The position numbers and the translations under genes were made by a program. The notes under the pieces are model-generated. The model was not told the DNA's origin. It made no database searches and worked only from the letters and a program-made list of their open reading frames with translations. Source: Microbotryomycetes sp. JL201 (taxonomy: Eukaryota > Basidiomycota > Microbotryomycetes). Taken from it: 64,000 nucleotides of DNA. This document shows, piece by piece, positions 1 to 9,274 of the stretch (position 1 is its first letter; each line of letters starts with the position of its first letter). The DNA is taken from assembly GCA_033819885.1 (NCBI GenBank), contig JAQYUZ010000046.1, positions 79,501 through 143,500 of the forward strand, read 5' to 3'.

Positions 1-1885
1 CTGAACAACCACTTTGGCCGTCGTGGCGCCATTTTTATCTCCGCCATCGTCTCTTTCCTCACCTGCTTCTGGCAGGCCTTCACGAACCATTGGTGGCATT
101 TGTTCATCGCACGCTTCATCCTCGGCATCGGAATCGGTCCCAAGTCTGCCACCACGCCCGTCTACGGCGCCGAGACTGCGCCTCCTTTGATTCGCGGCGC
201 CCTCGTCATGCAATGGCAAGTATGGACCGCTTTCGGTATCATGCTCGGTACAGTGTCATCCCTTGCGTTCTACAAGGTGCCCGACCCCTCAAACATTCGC
301 GGTCTTAACTGGCGAATTATGCTCGGTTCGGCCGGTGTCCCTGCCATTGCCCTGTTCACCATGGTCTATCTGTTGCCCGAATCACCTCGATGGCTTGTGG
401 GCCGTGGTGTGAGTATAGTGTTGGCGTTAGAAGCATGTAAACTGACTGCATCTGCAGCGCCACTCGGACGCCTTCAAAAGCTTGTGCCGCCTGCGCCACA
501 GCAAAATGCAAGCCGCCCGTGACCTTTTTATGATTCACTCATTGCTTGAAGAAGAGGCATCCATTCACACCGGCCGTCCTGCCATCGTCGAGCTGTTTGC
601 AGTGCCTCGCAATCGTCGCGGAGCCCTCGCTGCTGGAATCGTCATGTTTATGCAGCAATTCTGCGGAATTAACGTCATCGCTTATTACAGTAGTACTGTG
701 TATGTATCTGTAGCGATTTCTGGACCTTTCAGAGCTCTCTGGTACGATGTAGAGCTGATCCGGCCCGCCACAGGTTCCGCGAGGCCGGTTTCTCGGAAAT
801 CTCCGCGCTTGGCGCCACGCTCGGCTTCGGTGCACTCAATTGGTTGATGGCAATTCCTGGCATCTTCACCATCGACAGGTTTGGACGTCGCGCCTTGCTT
901 TTGACGACATTCCCCTTGATGGCGATTTTCTTGCTCATGGTCGGCATGGCATTCTTCATTCCTGAATCGTCAAAGGCGCGCATTGCAGTTGTTGCTCTGG
1001 GTATTTACTTGCACTGCATGGCCTACTCGCCTGGAGAAGGACCAGTTCCGTTCACTTGTGAGTTCAGTCCCTCGCTGGATCTGTTTGCGGTCCCATTCGC
1101 TATTCTGGCATCCAAAGGGCTTCCAATAACACTGATCAAAATCAAGCGAACTCAAGTCGACGGCAATCCGTGATCTGACGCGCTGACGCTGCTTCTCTCC
1201 CCATTCTCGAAGATTCTGCCGAGGCTTTCCCACTCTATGTGCGCGAGACGGGCATGTCCCTCGCTACAGCAATCACATGGTTCTTCAATGTGAGTTGTTT
1301 TTGCATTCGATTCTGCTGAATGGTGCTTACTATCGACGCAAACAGTTCATTCTTGCGCTCACGTTCCCTCGACTTTTGACTGCGTTCAAGCCTCAAGGCG
1401 CATTTGGATTCTACGCTGCCTGGTGTTGCGTTGGTGAGTGATCATGAGCGGTTCTTGCCCGCTAGTCGACCGGACGGACTGGAAAACGTCTCCATCGCCG
1501 CTACGGGACCCCTCAGTCGGCTCTGCGTCGCTATTGCACAATTGCTAACAAGCAACTTTCTCGCTATAACACAGGCTTCCTACTTATCCTGCTCTTCGTG
1601 CCCGAGGTAAGCGCGGTGTGATTGCGGTGGCGAACCAGAATTGACCAAACCCGTTTCTAGACCAAACAACTCACGCTCGAGGAACTCGACATGGTCTTTT
1701 CGGTTCCAACAAAGAAGCATGCTGCCTATCAGCTGCGCGAAATCCCTTACTTCATCAACCGCTATATCTTGCGACGCAAAGACACACCAAAGCAACCGCC
1801 GCTGTACCAATGGGCCGGCAAGCCCTCGCATGCTCTCGCCGAGACGATGAGCAGGAGCGGACAGGGTGCAGAATTCAAAGCCTGA
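1..1885 (+). CDS. MFS sugar/polyol transporter, 5'-truncated by window edge
   Basis: The protein is a proton-coupled or facilitative sugar porter of the plasma membrane. The reading begins inside the gene: the first codons encode LNNHFGRRGAIF, the conserved loop between membrane spans 2 and 3, so roughly the first 80-130 residues lie outside the window. Sugar-porter signatures follow in order: RFILGIGIG, PESPRWLVGRG, FMQQFCGINVIAYY (span 7), DRFGRRALL, and a C-terminal VPETKQLTLEEL. At least five introns split it, for example 409-457, about 700-771, and ones after about 1060, 1290 and 1435. The stop is at 1883-1885. The C-terminal tail resembles fungal inositol/polyol transporters more than hexose carriers, but substrate cannot be read from sequence. 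The family is near certain; the substrate is inference. Confidence 0.9.
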
Positions 1886-2937
1886 GCGAACTTTTCAGAT
1901 GCGATATGCGACTCGAATGCTTTTTGCCCTAATCTTGTAGTTATGATTTATTCTGCAATCAGTACGCCCGATGATTTCTCCATATCAGGTGTTGAAGGAC
2001 AGAACCATTGCTGAGCTGTGTTCAGTCGGGCTGTATTAGAACCTTTACGGATACTTCGGTATGTTTGCGAGCTCAATGTCCCGCTATGTACGGATGCCGC
2101 AGGACCGGGTTTCCAAAAGATCGTTCTTTGATTCGCCGCTCGGTTTGAATGCAGTCAATCACTCGACGCGGAATCAATATCGTGGATAAGCCTCAGTCCT
2201 CATCAAGAGAAATCTCGGCCGCTTAACGCCTTTGTTCGTTTATCGCTCGTCATGCAACTCTTGTACTCTCAGTGTAAATCACTATCTAAGCACAACCATT
2301 TTCGTCACATGACTTGCTTTTGAGAAGGAGGTGAAACCGATGGACGAAAGACGATAAATGTGCGGAACTTCGGCCTCTTCTCATTTGGCTCTGCGCCAAG
2401 ACTGCTTGACCTCCTGTATGTGACGGCTTAGCGGTATGTTGGCTCCTTGCTGAAGGAGAGCGTGGATGTTCTTGGCCACGTGTGACCTCCTGTTAAATCC
2501 GCAGTCGTCGTCGTCGCCTCCGTCGTCGGCTCCTGTCGTCTTTCCCTTTGTCTTTTTCCTCCTCGTCACACTCGCTCGACGCAGGCTTTGACTCATCAGC
2601 TTGTCAGGATTGCCACTGCCCAGTGTGCGCTGCTCCGACGTATTTATAGCACGAGAAAGCAGCGGATCGTCGAGTTGTCGCTTGACTAGAAAAGGTGTGC
2701 CGTGGCGCCTGAGCTTGACACAACGCACATAACTCACAATCAGCTTGTTTGTAACATACGAGCCCGTCTCTCGCCGTCTGTGTGCAGCATCCGCCTGCAC
2801 CGCCCACATGCCGTCCGCGAGGACCGAGCGCTCTCAAGGTACACCGCACAGCGCAACTGCAACCGAATGCGGGCCAAGCCAGAACGAAAAATTTCGCAAG
2901 TGAGTGTTCGGACAGCTTGGTGCGCTACGTATGCGAG
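1886..2937. other. Intergenic region
   Basis: No recognisable gene. It holds AT-richer 3' flanking DNA of the transporter, then more GC-rich DNA leading into the inverted nuclease duplication. A GAG|GTGAGT donor-like site at 2937/2938 matches an acceptor at 3054. The stretch 2782-2937 could therefore be a former first exon of the plus-strand nuclease copy, but its translation has no family similarity. Confidence 0.5.
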
Positions 2938-3770
2938 GTGAGTACGCCGCGCAGACCTCGCCCGCTCGGGCATGGGATCCGAGCGCGCGCGGAACTTGTC
3001 TGACGAGCCCTGATTTGGTACATCAATGTCTCCGATGTCTCCTGAATGTTCTAGATGAATGGGACAGCCTACATGCTCGAGGCCATCTCGGCAACCGAGA
3101 TCAAGGTGCTGGCACCTGTCGACCTGACCAAGCGCTGCGTGCGGCTGCATGTTGACATGCTGTCTTGGAAGTGGAGGTTGGAACCCTACAGACGTCGATC
3201 TGGTAGCAAGCAATCTGGTCGCTTGCGGAGCCAGCCCCGGCAGATTATTCTACACCGTCACAGTTCACCTTGAACGTGAAGCGGCAGCAAGCCTGCCAAG
3301 CACACTCGACGTGATGCTATTAAAATGATTCAAGCCGGCTGTGCCGGTATCATAATTTTGGATACGACTCGCGCCGGCGCGACGTATCAGATGATGTGGC
3401 GCCTGGCGCAGCTCATCGAGGCCGCACAGCCTGGCTTTAAGGCGGCGGGAGTCGAAATTGTTATCGTATCGAATGCTACGGAAGCCGTCAACTCGGGGTT
3501 CAACCATGTCTGGCTCGACCGAGAGCGCTGTGACAGTGTCAGATTGGTCAAGACCGGCGATAAGCAAACCTCGTTGTCAGTGGCGATGATGACGCTGTCA
3601 TGGTACTCGGTCGAGATTCGGACTATCTATTTGGGCTGGCACCCGAGACGATAGTGTCAGAGATGTCGAGCCAGTCGTCGACGGCCACGTCACTTGTGGG
3701 ATTCTCAAAGTCGGCGATGCGCTCGATGAGCTACTCCGCATCCTCGACTGCAGTATCCGTGTCAGCCCTC
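2938..3770 (+). pseudogene. Broken copy of XPG/EXO1-like nuclease (left arm of inverted duplication)
   Basis: This copy is a degraded version of the minus-strand gene at 3774-4499. From 3055 it still encodes the first conserved block (APVDLTKRCVRLHVDML), equivalent to the first XPG/EXO1 catalytic strand. Length changes then shift the frame after LSWK. A deletion removes bases in the LEGEAAG region. The frame recovers at about 3325-3540 (AGATYQMMWRLAQLIEAAQP). The catalytic EAD triad seen in the sister copy reads EAV here. A second shift destroys the DSD segment, and the remaining open frame stops at 3654. The upstream DNA from about 2940 also resembles the flank of the other arm, so the duplication included 5' sequence. 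I read it as a decayed paralog; sequencing error in the two indels is the alternative. Confidence 0.75.
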
Positions 3771-4600
3771 GGTCTAATTCACGGAGACTGTGTTGATCAT
3801 GCGATCGAGCTCTTTCAACGCGTCGCCAACTTTGTACAATTTCAAAGCGACGTGGCCGTCGACGACTGGTCCGACGTCTTTAATAACTATTGTATCGGGA
3901 GCCAGCCCGAACAAATAGTCCGAGTCTTGACCGAGTACCATGATGGCGTCATCATCGCCATCGACAACGAGCGTGTGCTCATCGCCGGTCTTGACCAATC
4001 GGACATCGTCACAACGCTCTCGGTCGAGCCAGACATGGTGAAACACCGAATTGTCGGCTTCCGTAGCATTTGCAACGACAATAATATCGACTCCCGCCGC
4101 CTTCAAGACGGGCTGGGAGGCCTCGATGAGCTGCGCCAGGCGCCACATCATCTGATACGTCGCGCCGGCGCGAGTCGTATCCAAAATTATGATACCGGCA
4201 CAGCCGGCTTGAATCATTTTAATAGCATCACGTCGAGTGTGCTTGGCAGGCTTGCTGCCATTTCCCGCCGCTTCGCCTTCAAGGTGAATTGTGACGGTTT
4301 TAAATAGTTTGCCGAGGCTGGCCATGCAAGCGAACAAGTTGTTTGCTGCCAGGTCGACGTCTGTGGGGTTCCAGCCCCCACCCTTCCAAGACAGCATGTC
4401 AACATGCAGCCGCACGCGGCGCTTGGTCAGGCCGATTGGTGCCAGCACCTTGATCTCCGTCGCCGAGATGGCCTCGAGCATGTAGACTGTCCCAGTCATC
4501 TAGAACATTCAGGAGACATGGTTGTACAAGTGAGCATCATCAGGCAAGTTCGCTTGAGAGTGAGCGCTTTGGCCCAACGGACGAGGTCCGAGCGCCCCGT
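2940..4600. repeat. Large inverted repeat (nuclease gene palindrome)
   Basis: The left arm, about 2940-3770, and the right arm, about 3774-4600, are inverted copies meeting 3' end to 3' end with almost no spacer. Long stretches are identical or nearly so. For example, the segment around 3300-3420 is nearly the reverse complement of 4115-4235. Outer parts near 2940-3050 and 4500-4600 are more diverged. The arms differ by substitutions and several indels. Confidence 0.8.
3774..4499 (-). CDS. Divergent XPG/EXO1/FEN1-like nuclease-fold protein
   Basis: This 241-residue reading follows the N-terminal architecture of structure-specific 5' nucleases (XPG, EXO1, FEN1; PIN-like fold). Near residues 20-36, PIGLTKRRVRLHVDML matches the family pattern P-V-x-L-x-x-x-K-x-V-x-V-D. 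At about 70-75, TIHLEG sits where the family has V-F-D-G. KPAKHTRRDAIK follows, then TYQMMWRLAQLIEASQP and LKAAGVDIIVVANATEAD, matching the EAD acidic pair. At about 195-205, VLGQDSDYLFG matches the DSD motif. Three of four acidic clusters are kept; the second has Glu for Asp. The usual MGIxGL start is absent, so the 5' end may lie in an upstream exon (a TCTAG acceptor precedes the ATG) or the copy may be truncated. It lies tail-to-tail with the broken copy. Fold assignment is inference from motif order. Confidence 0.6.
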   Translation of the reverse strand: MTGTVYMLEAISATEIKVLAPIGLTKRRVRLHVDMLSWKGGGWNPTDVDLAANNLFACMASLGKLFKTVTIHLEGEAAGNGSKPAKHTRRDAIKMIQAGCAGIIILDTTRAGATYQMMWRLAQLIEASQPVLKAAGVDIIVVANATEADNSVFHHVWLDRERCDDVRLVKTGDEHTLVVDGDDDAIMVLGQDSDYLFGLAPDTIVIKDVGPVVDGHVALKLYKVGDALKELDRMINTVSVN

Positions 4601-5020
4601 CGCGATTCGGCGCCCGGAGCGAGTGCGCACGCCATCTGCCTGGCTGGAGCGAGACTCTAGAGTGTTCCTCCGACGAAGATGGTTAGATCTGTAAATGTCG
4701 CCTTGAGGGTGAAAGTACGGCCTACGTAAGCAACCGTATGTCGACTCGCTCGCCAGACTACTTGCTGGAGTCTGATGGCCAAAACTCACTCGTCTTTAGG
4801 TCTTTTGCGGTGGATTGGCTCATTGGAAACACCCATATCATGCTGCTGCTTTCGTCTGCAAGTTTCGGTTCAGGAGCCTGACCGCGTCGATCGTGACTGG
4901 ACAACCCGAGAAGCGATCTCATTGTAAGCGATCGGCCACTTCTGCCTTTAGCTCTGGCGTGAATTGATAGTATATTGCAAAAGACTACGGGCGCACAAAA
5001 GCATTGTGTCGGCCCAATTT
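4601..5020. other. Intergenic region
   Basis: I see no gene here. It separates the inverted repeat from the 3' end of the minus-strand membrane DPBB gene. Readings on either strand are short and have no family features. Confidence 0.5.
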
Positions 5021-6882
5021 TTAATCGTCTTTGAGCCAATTTGACCAAGAATGCTCTTCAGAGCCAGCAGGCGCGCCTTTGATTGATTGCATGTCTTTCA
5101 GGCTCGGAGACGTGTTCAAAGGAACGAGACCCCATACGATATCAAGCGGGTCTGCGTCTGTGTCTGCGAGACTGATATCGTGCAAGTGGGCCAAGTCATC
5201 GGACGAGAGCGTCAAGGCTTTGAATGCTGTGCGAGACAGTTCGATAGAGCTGTCATGGAGAGAGTGCAGTGAGCTTTGAGGGCGATACTGTCACATGCGT
5301 TGACGTACTTGGGATCACATCTGCAAAGAACGCAACTCGTCAGTTTTCGCCCTCGTCTCCTGGAGTCATCGAAAGCCAACTCACTTTGTGCAAGCTCCGG
5401 TCACCCAGACTTGAACAGTTGCTCCTGTTTGCAGGTTGGAGACCAAGACTGTAGAATTGCATGTGGCATACGTTCCGCTCTGACCGGTACCGACAAACTG
5501 CGAAACAATTGCGTGAGTTCTCGTTCGGATCTGTGCCTGATACTACTTACAACTGGCAATGGAATGGCAGCGACAAAGTCTTGATCTGTCGTGACCGCTC
5601 CGCAAGGCGTCAAATGTCCAGCTGTATCGAAAACAAATCAGTCTAGAGGGTTTGAGAGGACGCGAATCGAACAAAGCTCACAAGCAGAGTATACGTGACT
5701 GCGTCCTTTAAAAGTCTGAAACGCCTCGGTCGCTAAAGACATGCGAAAGGGGACGGACAAGTAATTGACGGCATTGTTGGCTTGCTGCGTATGGGCTGAC
5801 GAGCGGTTGTCAGTTGAAGCCGAGACATGCGAGAGCAGACTCACCGGGAAGAATTGCCTGGGTCGTCGATGTGGTGCTAAGAGTCTGAGTCGCTTCCCAG
5901 TGACCGTTGTCTTGCCCTGGCAGACTGATCAGCTTGTGCAAAGTAATGGTTGCACTCGTCGCCGGGGAAGAGGCGCCACCGGCTTCAATTGCAATAAGCT
6001 CGGTTTGCGTTTGCATACGAGTCATCGTTTGCTTGGAAGCTGTTGGATGGGCAGAGAGAAACATGTCCTCGTCATCGTCTTTGAACCAGTCGACTGGGTT
6101 CCAGCTCCAATCAAAGTCGTCATCTTCATTGATGTTTGATGACAGGTCACTCGGCGAAGCAGTTGGACTTGCGAGGGTCTGAATTGAAGGTGGAGGAGCA
6201 AAACCTGGGTGTGATAAGCCGCTCTGATGGCCGTCTGTTGGCAGAGCTTGACCGCGTTGCAAAGCGTCTCCAACTTCTTTTGATAGTTGCTCGCCGACTC
6301 TGTGATTGTTGAGTACGACGACGACGATGGCGACAAGTCCGATAATGACCACGAGGGAGGCTCCTATGCCGACGTACAATGCTGTGCGACGAGGTGCAGA
6401 TTTTGTCGCCGGAGATGATGGTTGCGACGATCGCTGGAGAAAGCCTGGCAAAGGCAGAGGACGGCGAGTCGAGGCGTTTTCCAGGTCGTACATGGTTGCG
6501 CCGTTGGGGTTTTCGCGATATCGCGAGTCTGTTGCTCTCACGGAGGTAGACGCAGAGTCGAGGCGTGAATAGCGTTGCTATCCGACATGAACCGAGTACG
6601 TCAGGACGTACGACGTTGCGAAAAAGTCTCCGCTCCGCCACTCACGCTGTCGCGTTTTCCTAGAGCGCGCATGACGCGGCTCTTCGGCGGCTTCTCAAGG
6701 TCAAACAGCTCTTGCTCCAGTGCGTGATCTTCAGAGTCAGTTGATGCATCGCTAGAAAGCGAGTTTCGGCGTGCCTGCGATTGTCGAGCGGGCAGAGGAA
6801 GGCGTATGTGGCTGTCATCGTCGTCAGAGTCTGGTGCACGCTTGAGATCGTCGTATCGCTCGTGATCCGAGTACCTTGGCAT
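5021..6882 (-). CDS. Type II membrane protein with C-terminal double-psi beta-barrel (RlpA/expansin-like) domain
   Basis: The chosen start is the ATG at 6882 (MPRYSDHERYDDL). A disordered Ser/Asp-rich N-terminus follows, then a first intron, and a second exon with the span YVGIGASLVVIIGLVAIVVV. A Ser/Thr/Pro-rich stalk leads to a DPBB domain spread over several small exons. Its segments are TPCGAVTTDQDFVAAI, TGQSGTYATCNSTVLV, VWVTGACTKCDP and SIELSRTAFKALT, then IVWGLVP. CG...DxVAA and CxxC...ELS..AF are the fold's usual signatures. Introns lie near 6650-6535, 5850-5810, 5690-5625, 5550-5495, 5395-5330 and 5310-5250. The stop is the TAA at 5021. No signal peptide precedes the span, so an N-in/C-out anchor is inferred, with DPBB facing the wall. 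Paralogs lie at 54.0-56.9 and 57.1-58.5 kb. Catalysis is unlikely to be provable from sequence; many fungal DPBB proteins are non-catalytic. Confidence 0.8.
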
Positions 6883-7994
6883 GTTCGGCTGAAGGATGAG
6901 AGGAACCAAGTCAGTCTGGTGCAAGCAGCGTCCTCTCCTGCTCCGCGGAGTTCCGTAAAGACTCAGGAGCCGACGTGTCTTGTCGTGAAAGCTGTGCTCA
7001 TGTTTACCCTCGAGATTTTCTTTTTTTTTTTTTTGATTATTTTTCAAAGGTGTCACGTGCGACGAACAGTGTTACCGTTGTGATGGACACTTTGGCGTTC
7101 GCACGTGGCAAACGAGTCGCGTGCGGCCGACGCGGGAGGTCTATGCGGGTATTAATAAAGGTAAGAGCAGGCGATGCCCGAACGCGCTGGTGACTTGATC
7201 TGTATGCCAACTAGCTGAAGGGGCTGCCCCGAATAATTCTCTGTGCAGTCAAACAGGGCATCCGCCGCGGCTCCGTCCGTTTTGGCTGAATCCTTACTCC
7301 CCGGACATTGCGCGTCGACGTCGAGTAGTCCGGCGAGGCCAGCGAGCAACACTGTGACGCCGCGTGGTGCCGACCCGTAACGGCGTGTGGCTGCTCAACT
7401 GCGCTCAAGGTCAGTTTCGGTCCTCGTCCCCGCCGCACGCGAACGGACGAGCTCGGCAGTGACGGGCACGCAACGACAGAACGTAACGACGTCGGCAAAT
7501 CCTCGGATAGGCAAGGTGGGCTAGGCTGGACCTGTCACTCGAACTCGACACGCCCTTGTCAGTGTGCAATCAGCGCATCGGCCGAGCACCGAAGCGGCCC
7601 GGCTGCGCGAGACACCACGCCCATGAGCGGCACAAGCGGCGCACACCAGATATGTTTCAGGAAATAACCAAACTGGCCCCATTGGCCGTTGAGCGGCGAA
7701 AGATCGCTTGCGGCCTTCGGTCGTCGCGGCCGCTGGCGTCACCTCGAACCGGCCCCGCGACGCACAAAGGGGCGCGCAACCATGATGGAACATCTGCCAG
7801 GTTCAGAGAGAACATCACGCATCCGCGCAGCACGCCTCTGCGGGACATCATGCCGGCACATCACGCTGCCCGCTCACGCAAGCCACCGCTGACTCGCCAC
7901 ACTTGGCTTATTCATTGGCCATATTTGCATGAAAACAGATTAGAAGCGCATCGAAACCTCCAGCTCGACTCTGACCCAGCGCAAGTCTGCCGCC
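6883..7994. promoter_or_regulatory. Divergent intergenic region between DPBB gene and SWI1-like gene
   Basis: About 1.1 kb separates two divergently transcribed genes, so it should hold both promoters. A long T tract lies at about 7020-7034. The rest is GC-rich with no convincing coding frame. The translations that stay open are Arg/Cys-rich and look like non-coding shadow. Confidence 0.5.
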
Positions 7995-8060
7995 ATGGAC
8001 CTCAACAACCTCGCCGGCCTCGGTGGCAACGCGTTTGGCTATCAGCAGCAGCCTCTGCAA

Positions 8061-8094
<34 letters not shown>

Positions 8095-9226
8095 CTCTCA
8101 ACCTCAACTTTGGCTTTAATGCAATGCAGCAGCGCCCACAGCAGCCACAGCAGCAACACCAACAAGCAGTGCCAACGGCCGCGCAGCTGCAAAACTTTCT
8201 CGCGGCCATGCAGCAACAATCTCAGGCTGCCCAGGGCCTCAACCCGCAACAACAGCAATTTTTGCTGCAGCAGATGGCTCAGCAACAGCAACAGCAACAA
8301 CAAAGGCAGCAACAGTTGCAGCAGCAGCTGGCGCAAATGAAGCCGACGACGCAGAACGCGGACCACATCGCGAACCTGCTCAAGTCAAACCAGCTGGCGA
8401 GTACTCGAGAGTTTATGAGAACGCTGTCTCGTCACTCATTGGCTACGTTTCACAGACGTCTGAGCAATACAACTTGCTCGCGAGCCAGATCACGGCCATG
8501 CAACAGCGGCCGCCATCAGCTCAGCTCAACCAAGCTCAGCAGCTGCAGCAGGCACAATACAACAATGGCAGTAATGCTCTTGCGACTTTGAATCAGCTGC
8601 AGCAACAACAGCAGCAGCAGCAGCGACCGCAGCCGCAAAACCCGTCTGCATTGTTCTCAACACCGACATCTGCTCCGTTGCAGCAGCAGCAACAACCACA
8701 ACAATCACAACAACATCAAGTGCAAGCACAGATGACGAATCCAGGATTAAGCTTGCCCGCTGTTTCGACTGCTACTGACGAGCAAGGACGTATCCCATAC
8801 GGCGCACTCGCCCAGTATGTCGAGGCCGGCAACAAAGTCAAGCAGTATCAGACTCGGATCAATCTGATACAATCGGCTCTGTCGACGGGCATGATTGGCG
8901 GTCAGGACGGCCAACCGGCAAAACCGGTTGCACCAGAGCAGAAAGCTCAGTTCGAGGTGCAACTCAACCAGCTGAGGTGTGTTGACTTGCTGGTTCCCGG
9001 ATTGCTTGTCTGACATGCTTTGACGCAGGCAACAAGGTATCATGTTGCAGCAATTCGCTGCTTCATTCCAAAATCAATGGGGCGTGCAGCGGATACAAAA
9101 CGACATGGCGTCCCACAAGGCAGAGCGCAATGTTAGTCAATTGCCTCGAAGGGAAAAAAAAAATTGCTGAACTCGATGGATCCATTCGTTTTGCAGGCTG
9201 CCGGGGCGGCTGCATCGACGCAGAGC

Positions 9227-9274
<48 letters not shown>

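Noticed and set aside
2381-2596. Small minus-strand reading (MSQSLRRASVTRRKKTK)
   Set aside because: Composition is somewhat protein-like at its end, but there is no family match or exon support.
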